This document shows, piece by piece, positions 1-7,624 of a DNA stretch of 45,879 nt. This DNA is from Streptomyces sporangiiformans (lineage in GTDB: Bacteria; Actinomycetota; Actinomycetes; Streptomycetales; Streptomycetaceae), in NCBI RefSeq assembly GCF_005768555.2, contig NZ_VCHX02000037.1, forward strand, positions 1 through 45,879. The letters are read 5' to 3'. The notes under the pieces are model-generated. The model had not been told where the DNA came from. It did no database searches and was given only the letters and a program-made list of their open reading frames with translations. The translations under genes were made by a program, and so were the position numbers. Numbering within the stretch: the stretch's first letter is position 1; the number at the start of each line of letters is the position of its first letter.

Positions 1-774
1 ATCCACTCCCTGGGCGCGTCCGAGGTCGAGCACATGGCCCGGATCTCGAAGGTGTCGGTCGAGGAGGCGATCCAGCGGATCCATGCCGCCGGGCTCGACT
101 CTTTCGCCGGCGCGGGCGCCGAGCTGCTGCCCGAGCGTGCGCGCAAGGCGATCGCCCCGCTGAAGGAGAGCGGTGAGCGCTGGCTGGAGATCATGGAGGC
201 CGCGCACCGCCTCGGTGTGGAGTCCACGGCCACGATGCTCATGGGCACGGGCGAGACGAACGCCGAGCGCATCGAGCACCTGCGGATGATCCGTGACGTG
301 CAGGACCGGACGGGTGGCTTCCGGGCCTTCATCCCGTACACGTACCAGCCGGAGAACAACCACCTCAAGGGCCGTACGCAGGCCACGCTCTTCGAGTACC
401 TGCGGATGATCGCCATCGCGCGGCTGTTCATGGACAACATCGCCCACATCCAGGGCTCCTGGCTCACCACCGGCAAGGAGGTCGGCCAGCTCTCGCTGCA
501 CTACGGAGCCGACGACCTCGGTTCGATCATGCTGGAGGAGAACGTCGTCTCCTCGGCCGGTGCCAAGCACCGCTCCAACCGCATGGAGATCATCGACCTG
601 ATCCGTAAGGCCGGCCGTGTCCCGGCCCAGCGCACCACCACGTACGAGCACATCGTCGTGCACGACGACCCGGCGAACGACCCCGTCGACGAGCGGGTCC
701 AGTCGCACATCTCGTCGACGGCGATCGAGGGCGGGACCGCCCACCCCGAGCTGAAGCTGCTCGCTTCCAACTGA
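1..774 (+). CDS. mqnC: Cyclic dehypoxanthinyl futalosine synthase MqnC, 3' part
   Basis: The frame is open from base 1, so the gene begins upstream and about 257 C-terminal residues are visible. MqnC is a radical-SAM enzyme that cyclises dehypoxanthine futalosine in the futalosine route to menaquinone. The visible part has family stretches such as ESTATMLMGTGET, AFIPYTYQPENN, NIAHIQGSW and GADDLGSIMLEENV. The CxxxCxxC iron-sulfur motif would lie in the missing N-terminal part. The last 40 residues are a variable tail. The next gene starts 17 bases after the stop on the same strand, so cotranscription is likely. The related enzyme MqnE is the main alternative, but the GADDLGSIMLEENV segment favours MqnC. 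Confidence 0.9.
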   Translation: MHSLGASEVEHMARISKVSVEEAIQRIHAAGLDSFAGAGAELLPERARKAIAPLKESGERWLEIMEAAHRLGVESTATMLMGTGETNAERIEHLRMIRDVQDRTGGFRAFIPYTYQPENNHLKGRTQATLFEYLRMIAIARLFMDNIAHIQGSWLTTGKEVGQLSLHYGADDLGSIMLEENVVSSAGAKHRSNRMEIIDLIRKAGRVPAQRTTTYEHIVVHDDPANDPVDERVQSHISSTAIEGGTAHPELKLLASN

Positions 775-791
775 GGCGGTAAGAGGGCGAG

Positions 792-1244
792 TTGGAGACG
801 ATTCACGCAGCCGCCGAGGTACGCGTCGGCTGGGACCGCGGAGGGCCGATCAAGGACGGTGCGGTCGTCGTGGGACGGGACAACCGGGTGGGGGCCGTCG
901 GGACGTTCGCGGAGATCCGGGAACGGTTTCCCGACGCACGGGTGCGTCGGTGGCCCGGAGTGCTCGGACCCGCCCTGATCCACACGGGGCCGATCCCGGA
1001 GGCACCGACACCGCGTGAACGCATTCACGCGGTGTTGAAGCTGGGCGCGGTGGCGGTGCTGGAGAAGTACGCCGATACGCCCCAACTCCGGGCCGCGGCC
1101 GAGCGTACGGACGTCGTCGTGCTTCCGGACGCCGCGCCGCCCGCCATCCGGGAAGCGGGCCGCGCCGACCTCGCCGTGTTCGACGAGGACGGCACGTGCA
1201 TCGCTACGGTCTGCGCAGGCCGCCTGGTGCACAGGCGGCGATAG
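792..1244 (+). CDS. Amidohydrolase composite-domain-only protein (imidazolonepropionase-like)
   Basis: A 150-residue protein with a TTG start. The first 60 residues look like the N-terminal beta-sandwich half of amidohydrolases (GGPIKDGAVVVG, VGAVGTFAEI). The last 25 look like the C-terminal half (GRADLAVFDEDGTCIATVCAGRLVHRR). The roughly 300-residue metal-binding barrel that normally separates them is absent. In its place is a link of about 60 residues, and the HxH motif expected after the first half is gone (GPALIHTGP). It should therefore have no hydrolase activity. It directly follows mqnC, which suggests cotranscription and perhaps a binding or scaffold role near the menaquinone pathway; that role is inference. 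The TTG start follows a purine-rich stretch at 781-789. Confidence 0.7.
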   Translation: METIHAAAEVRVGWDRGGPIKDGAVVVGRDNRVGAVGTFAEIRERFPDARVRRWPGVLGPALIHTGPIPEAPTPRERIHAVLKLGAVAVLEKYADTPQLRAAAERTDVVVLPDAAPPAIREAGRADLAVFDEDGTCIATVCAGRLVHRRR

Positions 1245-1279
1245 GCCGCAGCCCGTGGCCAGCCGTGGTCAGCCCGTGG

Positions 1280-2341
1280 TCAGCCCGAGAAGGCTTCCGC
1301 GAACGCGCCCGAACTCTGCTTGATCCCACTGCAGTCGGTCCGCGGGCCCTTCGCCGACGACTTGCCGCGCGCACACGCCTTGTCGCGGGCCGCCGCCCAC
1401 ATCGACACCCACGCGACGCCCTTCTCCTCGGCGAACGAACGGACCTGGGCCGCGTCGGACAGCGTGAACGTCTCGTTGTCGACGTCGTTGACGCCGATCA
1501 TCGAGGTGAGCGCGAGGCCCTTCCAGGCAGCCTCGGACGAGAGGTCGAAGACGCCCTTCATCTGCTTGTGGGTCGCCTTGGCCGCGGCGATGGCGTAGGT
1601 GCCCATGTCATCGTCGAACGAACTGCCGTAGTTCATCGTCATGATGTTGACCGTGGAGACCTGTACACCGTTGTCGTTGGCGGACTTCAACACGGCCAGG
1701 CTTTTGGCGTTGAGGCCGTGCGGCATCACGGGCAGCGTGAAGGACACCCGGACCTCGGGGCGCTCCTTCTGGAGCAGGGCGATGGCCTTGGAGCGCACGG
1801 CGACCGACTTGGAGTCGGACAACGCGGCGGCCTCGATGTCGAAGTCGGCCTCCTTCGCGCCGGCGGCGTCGAGCGCGGTCGCGTAGGCCTTGGCCAGCTT
1901 GGGGGCGTTGTCGCAGGTCGTGGCGAGCTCCTTGCCGGAGGCTCCGCCGAAGGAGACCCGCATGTTGCTGCCGGACGACGCCAGCGCCGAGATCCTGGAC
2001 TTCACCGACGAGTCGTCGATGGCCCTGTCGCCCCACGTCGGCGTGCAGCCGCCGCGGCCCGCGATCACGAAAGCCAGGTTGTACGCCGACGGGGAGCCCG
2101 CCGATTCGGTGTCCGAGGCCGCGGTGGCGCTGACATACGGGGCGTACGCGGGGCCCGGTAAGGGCGTCTCCGGCGGAGACTGTGAAGGCGATGGCGACTG
2201 TGACGGCGTCTGCGTGGGGGAGTCGGTGGTCCTCGGAGCCGAGGGGGCCGACTGCGGGGGTGGCGCGTCCGAGGAGCACCCGGTGCAGGTCAGGGCTGTT
2301 GCCAAGACAAGCCCGGCAGCTGGTTTCAGGAGACTCCTCAT
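1280..2341 (-). CDS. GH18-like chitinase-type lipoprotein
   Basis: 353 residues from the ATG at 2341. The signal peptide ends in a lipobox (LTCTGC), so the protein is probably lipid-anchored outside the membrane. A Pro/Ser/Thr/Gln-rich linker of about 45 residues follows, then one glycoside hydrolase 18-like barrel. MRVSFGGASG corresponds to the family's SxGG strand. DFDIE matches the end of the DxxDxDxE catalytic motif with the acid Glu kept, though the first Asp is not obvious. VSTVNIMTMNY and WVSMWAAARD match later barrel strands. It probably acts on chitin or another GlcNAc polymer, but a binding-only role cannot be excluded. The ribosome binding site is weak. An upstream in-frame ATG (2383) is less likely because it would bury the signal peptide. 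Confidence 0.75.
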   Translation of the reverse strand: MRSLLKPAAGLVLATALTCTGCSSDAPPPQSAPSAPRTTDSPTQTPSQSPSPSQSPPETPLPGPAYAPYVSATAASDTESAGSPSAYNLAFVIAGRGGCTPTWGDRAIDDSSVKSRISALASSGSNMRVSFGGASGKELATTCDNAPKLAKAYATALDAAGAKEADFDIEAAALSDSKSVAVRSKAIALLQKERPEVRVSFTLPVMPHGLNAKSLAVLKSANDNGVQVSTVNIMTMNYGSSFDDDMGTYAIAAAKATHKQMKGVFDLSSEAAWKGLALTSMIGVNDVDNETFTLSDAAQVRSFAEEKGVAWVSMWAAARDKACARGKSSAKGPRTDCSGIKQSSGAFAEAFSG

Positions 2342-2433
2342 GGCACATGCACCGCTCTCGTGACTTGCGTCTGGGACGGGCAAGGTCTCACAAGAGGTCG
2401 AGCTTCACGAAATCAACGCGGGATCTCTCAGGG

Positions 2434-2468
2434 AAGGCACAGGCGCCGGCATACGGCGCCTGTGCCTT
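2434..2468. terminator. Hairpin, perfect 15-bp stem
   Basis: Arms 2434-2448 and 2454-2468 are exactly complementary with a 5-base loop. It lies between the LuxR-type gene and the GH18 gene, both on the minus strand. It could end the first transcript or sit in the leader of the second. Confidence 0.6.
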
Positions 2469-2486
2469 ATCCTGCCGAGACGCGAG

Positions 2487-2524
2487 CCGGATCCCGGACC
2501 GTGGCCGGGCGGTCCGGGATCCGG
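2487..2524. terminator. Second hairpin, perfect 15-bp stem
   Basis: Arms 2487-2501 (CCGGATCCCGGACCG) and 2510-2524 are exactly complementary with an 8-base loop. It starts 25 bases after the stop of the LuxR-type gene on the minus strand, so it is the better candidate for that gene's terminator. Confidence 0.65.
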
Positions 2525-2548
2525 GTGGTGGTTACGGGAGTTGCCTGG

Positions 2549-3061
2549 TCACCGCTGTCGGGAGTTGCCTCGTAAGCCGGCACGCCGGTGCGCGTTCTCG
2601 GCGGCGACGCCGTCGGGCGGAGCAGTCCGGCGGATCTTGTCCGGATGGCTGAGAGCGTCCGGATGGCTGCGCTTTCCGGCCGGGCCGAGCCTGTCAGGAT
2701 GGTTGAGCTGCTCAGCCTGCCCGATCCTGTCCGCCTGCCCGAGCCTGTCAGTCTGCCCGAGCCTGTCCGCCTGGCCGAGACGGTCGAGCTGGCCGAGGCG
2801 GCTGAGTGCCGACAGCAGGCAGAGCTGGAGGCGTGAGATTCCGCCGAGTTTGGTCCGCATATTGGAGATGTGGAATTTTGCGGTCCGCTCGGAGATATTC
2901 AGTTCCCTGGAGATGTCCAGGGTGGATGGCGCGCTGTGCAGAAGTGCGAAGACCACGCTCTCCTGGTCGGTCAGTCCAGGGATACGTCGCGCCGCCCGGC
3001 TCATTACTTCGGCATCCGGGCGTTGTTCCAGAGGCGGATTTGGTTCCAAGAGATCTGGCAT
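2549..3061 (-). CDS. Short LuxR-type HTH regulator with repeat tail
   Basis: 170 residues. Residues about 28-85 form a LuxR/GerE helix-turn-helix: IPGLTDQESVVFALL, the spacing helix, then TLDISRELNISERTAKFHISNMRTKL. There is no receiver or other sensor domain. After about residue 87 the protein becomes a tandem series of six-residue units like DRLGQA and DRIGQA, then a degenerate HPD/LGP stretch, encoded by 18-bp repeats. It follows the lipoprotein gene at 3111-4100 with a 49-base gap on the same strand, so the two may be cotranscribed. It may control this envelope cluster; that is inference from position. The start is supported by a G-rich stretch just upstream. Confidence 0.72.
   Translation of the reverse strand: MPDLLEPNPPLEQRPDAEVMSRAARRIPGLTDQESVVFALLHSAPSTLDISRELNISERTAKFHISNMRTKLGGISRLQLCLLSALSRLGQLDRLGQADRLGQTDRLGQADRIGQAEQLNHPDRLGPAGKRSHPDALSHPDKIRRTAPPDGVAAENAHRRAGLRGNSRQR
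2633..2794. repeat. Degenerate 18-bp tandem repeats inside the LuxR-type gene
   Basis: About nine 18-bp units, for example 2687-2704, 2723-2740, 2741-2758 and 2759-2776, with plus-strand core GAGCCTGTCCGCCTGCCC. The unit length keeps the reading frame and encodes the six-residue tail repeats. Confidence 0.8.
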
Positions 3062-3110
3062 ATGAACCCCCCGGTTTCAGCCAGTTGAGCCGCCCAGCAT
3101 AGCCCGGGTT

Positions 3111-4100
3111 CTACGCGGCGGTGAGGCTCGCCGCGAAACGAAGTCGATCTTCGTCCTGTTTCTTCACCAATTGCAGAGTTTCGGCGTTCTTGTTGATGAG
3201 TTGCCGCTGATAGGCGGATTCCACCGCGAAGGTCACGCCTACCAGGTTGACCTTCTCCTTGCAGGCGACATCGGCCTTGGCGGCCGTGATGGCCCTGGGC
3301 GACGACAACTCGTCGTCCCGCAGCCCGAGCTGACTGGCGACCCCGGCCGGGTTCGACACCGAATAGCCGCTTTCCTTCATACAGGACGACCACCGCTTGA
3401 ACACCCGGCGGACGCGCGAGTCCTCGCGGGACCTCGACTGCGCCTCGCTGATGAGCTGGAAGACGAACAGCACGTCGACACTGTCCCGGGTCGGGGCGTA
3501 CAGCTTCAGGAAGGACTCGCGGATACAGCCGCCGACGGGAATCGCCTCGCCCCCGACCTTGGTGGTGCCTTTCCCCTTCTTCCGGACGGCCTCTGCCTCC
3601 TGCTGGCTGGCCGGCAGGTCCTGCGGCTTTCCGTCGTCGGAGGCCCCGTACAGAACCAGCTTGCCGGTGCTGCTCAGTTCGGGCTGCCGGGGAGGAGTCC
3701 GGGTACTGCCCGGCTTGTTCGGCCTCGCGTATCCGTACGCGGCGGCGGTTTCGGGGTCGGACACCCCGTAGCGGCGGGCGTCGTCGGTGGAGTCGCCCGG
3801 CGTGACGGCGGTGGCGGGTGCCTGGAAGGCGAAGCCGTAGCGGGCCATGCACCGGTTGGTGAGCATCTGCTGGGCGCGGGTGAGTACGCGCTGTTCCGTG
3901 GTGGAGCGCTCGTAGGCGTCCAGGGGGAACTTGAGTCCCTGGGTACGGAGTTTGGCGGGAGTCGATGCCACGGTCGGCTCCGGGCCAAAGTCGTCGGAGC
4001 CGCCGGGGCCGGAGCCGGTGCAACCGCTCAGGGTGATGGCGAGGGCGGTGAGCAGGAGGAGCGGAGGACCGGTCCGGCGGTGGCCGTGCGGAGCGGGCAA
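3111..4100 (-). CDS. Lipoprotein of unknown function with cysteine-pair module
   Basis: 329 residues. The N-terminus is a lipoprotein signal: a short basic region, LLLLTALAITL, then the lipobox LSGC with Cys27. The mature part has four cysteines (84, 192, 240, 280) in contexts such as NRCMARYGF and SSCMKESGY followed about 40 residues later by DVAC. The same C-x5-G to A-x-x-C layout occurs twice in the lipoprotein at 4808-5296 across the divergent promoter. I recognise no enzyme domain. The nearby adaptor/ATPase/permease operon suggests an extracytoplasmic partner of that exporter, which is inference. It precedes the LuxR-type gene on the same strand. Confidence 0.7.
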   Translation of the reverse strand: MPAPHGHRRTGPPLLLLTALAITLSGCTGSGPGGSDDFGPEPTVASTPAKLRTQGLKFPLDAYERSTTEQRVLTRAQQMLTNRCMARYGFAFQAPATAVTPGDSTDDARRYGVSDPETAAAYGYARPNKPGSTRTPPRQPELSSTGKLVLYGASDDGKPQDLPASQQEAEAVRKKGKGTTKVGGEAIPVGGCIRESFLKLYAPTRDSVDVLFVFQLISEAQSRSREDSRVRRVFKRWSSCMKESGYSVSNPAGVASQLGLRDDELSSPRAITAAKADVACKEKVNLVGVTFAVESAYQRQLINKNAETLQLVKKQDEDRLRFAASLTAA

Positions 4101-4161
4101 GTTGAATCCTTCAGACCTTGGTGCGGGCGGCCTTTACTGTGTGCGGCCGGTGTCGGGTCGG

Positions 4162-4623
4162 TCAGTCACCGAAACGGGCCGAGGAGATCTCGTTCTTGAA
4201 AGTGTTGGAGGCGTCTCCAGCGTATCCGGAGGGAATGACACCCTTCGCTCCGTCGAAGTCCTTGTCGGTCCACACCTGGTAGTCGAGCAGCGAACGGTTC
4301 CGGTAGGACGCCGTGTTGTCGTTGACGACCTCGCCGCGGCCGTTGCAGCTGCTGCCCTTGAAGTTGTTGTTGGCGAAGGTCTTGTCGTCGTACATCATGT
4401 CGTGGACGCAGCCCACACGGCCCGAGTTGTAGTAGAGGCCGAACTCGGAATTCTCCAGAGTGCCGTTCTGCGGGGTCGGGGCGGCCGCGGCCGAACCGGT
4501 TGCCGCGAGCGTGAAACCGCCGAAGGCGGCGGCGGTGACGGCGAGAGCGGCGATGCGACGTGTGGTGCGGTGGGCCATGCGGTCTGCGGTGCGGATCTTG
4601 CGCGCGTGCGTGTTCACGTTCAC
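4162..4623 (-). CDS. Secreted peptidase-inhibitor-I36-like small protein
   Basis: About 153 residues. The signal peptide is RRIAALAVTAAAFGGFTLAATGSAAAA with a likely cleavage after the Ala run. The mature part of about 105 residues has the layout of streptomycete I36-type (SMI-like) proteins: FGLYYNSGRVG, a Cys pair, VVNDNTASYRNRS, a tyrosine/aspartate-rich segment, IPSGYAGDASNTFKNEISSAR. These are small beta-rich secreted proteins, some of which inhibit metalloproteases; inhibition here is not shown. The GTG at 4623 is given as start. GTG at 4617 fits an AAGG site equally well, and ATG at 4578 is possible. It is transcribed away from the lipoprotein at 4808. Confidence 0.68.
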   Translation of the reverse strand: MNVNTHARKIRTADRMAHRTTRRIAALAVTAAAFGGFTLAATGSAAAAPTPQNGTLENSEFGLYYNSGRVGCVHDMMYDDKTFANNNFKGSSCNGRGEVVNDNTASYRNRSLLDYQVWTDKDFDGAKGVIPSGYAGDASNTFKNEISSARFGD

Positions 4624-4719
4624 GTCCTTCTTCGCAGGTGGCTGGAAAGATGCGCGTCAATGTCGGCCAGAACATGGCCAGATCGACAAATGTGAGTAGA
4701 TCAAGGGGAGTTGGGGAGG

Positions 4720-4745
4720 GTCTACTGTTCTTCGGGACAGTAGAC
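4720..4745. promoter_or_regulatory. Inverted repeat in a divergent promoter region
   Basis: GTCTACTGT and ACAGTAGAC are exactly complementary 9-base arms with an 8-base spacer. The repeat lies between the divergent starts at 4623 and 4808. It could be an operator or an RNA hairpin in the leader of the plus-strand operon. Confidence 0.45.
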
Positions 4746-4807
4746 GTGCACGTGTTCGACGCCATATTTTTCGGCCGTATCCCACCGTGCGTGATCTGGA
4801 GCCCCAC

Positions 4808-5296
4808 ATGTCCACTGCCGTCCCGTTGCGCTCCGGCGTGGCAGCCTTGGCCCTCGTGGCTTTTCTCTCCGGATGCGGCTCCGGCGAGGAGAAGAAGGAT
4901 TCGGCCTCGTCGCTCATGAACGGTGAGCAGAAGGCTTACTACTCCTGCCTGAAGGACCACGGTGTGGCACTGGAGGACCGTGACGACGGGCAGTTGAGAG
5001 TCGACAAGGACAAGTACGACGCGACGGTTTCCACCAAGGCCGAGCGGGCGTGCGCGGATCTGCTCCCGGACGGGCCCGCGGCCGTCGGCAAGGAGATTCT
5101 CGCGAGCGAGCGGAGATTCGCCGCCTGCGTACGCGAGAACGGGTTTCCGGCCTATCCCGATCCCGACCCCAAAACGGGCGAGCCCAAGCCGAGCAAGGAA
5201 CTCACCCAGGCGATAGAGCAACAGGATCCGGATTATCTCGCCGCGCGGAAGAAGTGCGAGCCCGGGAAGGACAGCGGGGGCCGTGCGGGAGGCTGA
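4808..5296 (+). CDS. Small lipoprotein with two cysteine-pair modules
   Basis: 162 residues from the ATG at 4808, chosen because GGAG lies 6 bases upstream and a lipoprotein signal follows at once (ALALVAFLSGC, lipobox Cys23). The mature part has two repeats of one layout: YSCLKDHGV ending in ERAC (Cys47/Cys82) and AACVRENGF ending in ARKKC (Cys107/Cys150). These probably form disulfides outside the cell. No enzyme family is recognised. The stop overlaps the leader of the adaptor gene, which starts five bases later, so it heads the adaptor-ATPase-permease operon. A role as substrate-capture or accessory lipoprotein of the transporter is inferred from this linkage. Confidence 0.75.
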   Translation: MSTAVPLRSGVAALALVAFLSGCGSGEEKKDSASSLMNGEQKAYYSCLKDHGVALEDRDDGQLRVDKDKYDATVSTKAERACADLLPDGPAAVGKEILASERRFAACVRENGFPAYPDPDPKTGEPKPSKELTQAIEQQDPDYLAARKKCEPGKDSGGRAGG

Positions 5297-5300
5297 GCCG

Positions 5301-6818
5301 GTGCAGCCGGTCGAAGTTGAACTGGTGCAGCCGGTCGAAGCGGAGCTGGTGGCCGACTCACCCCCGGCCGGCCCCCGCGCGCCTCGGACCGGGCTGACCG
5401 GGCGTCGCCGGGGCGTCGTACTGATCGCACTCGCCGCGGTGCTGCTCGCCGGAGCAGGTGTCGGAGCCACCGCGTTCGTGAAGTCGCCGGCGCAGGCGGC
5501 GGCGGACGCGGGGGCGCCGGAGCCCGATGTGCTGACGGCCCCGGTCGACTTCCGGGTTCTGGAGTCGTCCGTGATCGTCCGGGGCAAGGTGACGGCGGGC
5601 CAGAGTGTGGAGGTCGCACCGCAGCCGGCGGCCGGCGAGACGGCCGGACGGGCCGTGGTGACGAGGATCGCCGTGCGGGAGGGGCAGCGGCTGAGCCCCG
5701 GAAAGCTGCTGATGGAGGTGTCGGGCCGACCGGTGTTCGCCCTGCCGGGAACGCTCCCCGTCTACCGGGACCTGAAGCCGGGCTCCACCGGCAAGGACGT
5801 GGCACAGCTCCAGAAGGCGCTGCGGTCGCTCGGACACGGCACCGGAAGCGACCCGTCGGGGACCTTCGGGGCGGGTACGACCGCCGCACTCGGCGCGTTC
5901 TACGCCTCCATCGGCTACGACCCGCTGCCCGCCATGGACGACGGCGGCGAGGCGCTGAAGGCGGCGGAGGAGGCGGTGTCGGGAGCGCGGCGGGCCCTGG
6001 AGGACGTCCAGGACGGCGCCGACAAGGGATCGACGAAGGGGTCGACGAACGGGTCGGCGAAGGGGGCGGGGTCGGGGTCGGCGAGGGACGTCACGCGGGC
6101 TCGCGAGGACCTTGCCAAGGCCCGTCAGGAATACGCGGACATTCGCGCGGCCTCCGGGCCCATGCTGCCCGCGGGCGAAGTCGTCTACCTGCGCGGCTTC
6201 CCGGCCCGGGCGAGCTCCGTGCAGAGCACGGTCGGCTCGGTCGTGGAAGGCACCGTCATGACGCTCACGGCAGGAAGACTGATGGTGCGGGCGCATGTGA
6301 TGGAGCACCAGAAGGGGCTCGTACGCCGCGGCCAGTCGGCCGTGATCCTCTCGGAGCTCAGCGGGGTCACCGCGCGAGGCAGAGTGGAGTCCGTCGCCAC
6401 ATCCCTCGACACCGGCCGGAACGAAACCGGGAGCGGGGCGGGCGGAGAGGGCGGCGGTGAGGGCGACGCCGAGAGCGAGGGCGGCGAAGCGCAGGGCTAC
6501 CTGATGGAGATCGTCCCCACCAAGGCGCTGGACGCCCGGCTCACCGGCGAGGACGTCCGGGTCACCGTCGCGGCGGCCGCCACCGACGGAAAGGCGCTGG
6601 TCGTACCGGTGACCGCCCTCTCCTCCGGCGCCGACGGCAGGACCAGCGTGACCGTGCGGGCCAGGTCGGGCACGCAGCGCCGGGTCGAAGTACGCCCTGG
6701 CACCTCCGGGGACGGATTCGTCGCCGTGACCCCGGTCAAGGGTGGTTCCCTGTCCAAGGGCGACCGAGTCGTGACGGGCATCCGGGGCGGGGCGTCGGAT
6801 GCGGGCGGTGACGGGTGA
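5301..6818 (+). CDS. Membrane-fusion/adaptor protein with peptidoglycan-binding domain
   Basis: 505 residues. GTG at 5301 is preferred because GGGAGG lies 8 bases upstream; an in-frame GTG at 5283 is the alternative. A cytoplasmic tail is followed by one membrane helix (about residues 37-60), then an extracellular part. This has a biotinyl-lipoyl-like segment (VIVRGKVTAGQSVEV, VREGQRLSPGKLLMEVSGRPVF) and a peptidoglycan-binding type 1 motif (GSTGKDVAQLQKALRSLG). A low-complexity helical region and beta-barrel segments of the HlyD/RND adaptor family follow. It should connect the ABC permease to the cell wall. The stop overlaps the ATPase start by four bases (GTGA). Confidence 0.85.
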   Translation: MQPVEVELVQPVEAELVADSPPAGPRAPRTGLTGRRRGVVLIALAAVLLAGAGVGATAFVKSPAQAAADAGAPEPDVLTAPVDFRVLESSVIVRGKVTAGQSVEVAPQPAAGETAGRAVVTRIAVREGQRLSPGKLLMEVSGRPVFALPGTLPVYRDLKPGSTGKDVAQLQKALRSLGHGTGSDPSGTFGAGTTAALGAFYASIGYDPLPAMDDGGEALKAAEEAVSGARRALEDVQDGADKGSTKGSTNGSAKGAGSGSARDVTRAREDLAKARQEYADIRAASGPMLPAGEVVYLRGFPARASSVQSTVGSVVEGTVMTLTAGRLMVRAHVMEHQKGLVRRGQSAVILSELSGVTARGRVESVATSLDTGRNETGSGAGGEGGGEGDAESEGGEAQGYLMEIVPTKALDARLTGEDVRVTVAAAATDGKALVVPVTALSSGADGRTSVTVRARSGTQRRVEVRPGTSGDGFVAVTPVKGGSLSKGDRVVTGIRGGASDAGGDG

Positions 6819-7624
6819 CGGCGCCTGTGATCGAGTTCCGCGGCGTGGCGCTGACCTATCCGGGACCGCCGCCCGTGGAAGCGCTCAAGCCGTGCGAACT
6901 CACCGTGGAACAGGGCGACTTCGTCTCCGTGACCGGCCCGTCCGGGTCCGGCAAGTCCACCTTTCTGAACATCGCGGGCCTGCTGGACGCCCCGACGGCG
7001 GGGACGTACCTCCTCGACGGCATCGACACCGGCACGCTCCGGGAGAAGGAACGCACAGCCCTGCGCGGCCGGCGGATCGGCTTCGTGTTCCAGTCGTTCC
7101 ACTTGCTGCCGCACCGTTCCGCACGGGAGAACGTCCTGCTGGCCCTGGTCTACAACGGCGTCCCTCGCGCCGAACGCGATCGGCGGGCCCGCGAGGCGCT
7201 GATCCGGGTCGGCCTCGGCCACCGTGTCGACGCACCGCCCACCCGTCTGTCCGGCGGTGAACGGCAGCGCGTCGCCATCGCGAGGGCGCTCGTCGCCCGC
7301 CCGGCTCTGCTGCTGTGCGACGAACCCACCGGGAACCTGGACACCGGCAACGCCGCGACCGTGCTGCGGCTGCTCCGCGAGCTGAACGACGACGGCATGA
7401 CGATCGTGGTGATCACCCACGATCCGGAGGTGGCCGCCTGCGGACGCCGCACGGTGGCGATCCGGGACGGCGTGCTGACCGAGAGGACCGGGCCGGTAGA
7501 GAGGACCGGGCCGGTAGAGAGGACCGGGCCGGTAGAGAGGACCGGGCCGGTAGAGAGGACCGGGCCGGTCGAGCGGACAGGGCCGGTCGGACAGGCGGGT
7601 CCGGTCAGGCAGGCGGCGCCATGA
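6815..7624 (+). CDS. MacB/LolD-type ABC transporter ATPase with repeat tail
   Basis: 269 residues. All nucleotide-binding motifs are present: Walker A GPSGSGKST, Q-loop FVFQSFHLLP, signature LSGGERQRVAIARAL, Walker B LLLCDEPTGNLD and H-loop VVITHD. This is the MacB-type subfamily, which powers mechanotransmission exporters rather than import. After about residue 222 the protein ends in six-residue repeats (ERTGPV) encoded by 18-bp units. The GTG start overlaps the adaptor stop, and the stop overlaps the permease start (ATGA), so all three are translationally coupled. The substrate is unknown. Confidence 0.9.
   Translation: MTAPVIEFRGVALTYPGPPPVEALKPCELTVEQGDFVSVTGPSGSGKSTFLNIAGLLDAPTAGTYLLDGIDTGTLREKERTALRGRRIGFVFQSFHLLPHRSARENVLLALVYNGVPRAERDRRAREALIRVGLGHRVDAPPTRLSGGERQRVAIARALVARPALLLCDEPTGNLDTGNAATVLRLLRELNDDGMTIVVITHDPEVAACGRRTVAIRDGVLTERTGPVERTGPVERTGPVERTGPVERTGPVERTGPVGQAGPVRQAAP
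7481..7606 (+). repeat. 18-bp tandem repeats in the ATPase 3' end
   Basis: The unit GAGAGGACCGGGCCGGTA occurs four times without change (7481-7552), then once with one change (7553-7570), then as two degrading copies to 7606. Every unit keeps frame and encodes ERTGPV-like hexapeptides. The near-perfect identity suggests recent expansion. Confidence 0.92.

Noticed and set aside
1196..2161. Plus-strand open frame opposite the GH18 gene
   Set aside because: Arg/Gly/His-rich translation without a fold; the minus strand shows a signal peptide, lipobox and GH18 motifs.
7481..7606. CRISPR-like array
   Set aside because: The 18-bp units are directly adjacent with no spacers and are in frame inside a gene; no cas gene is present.
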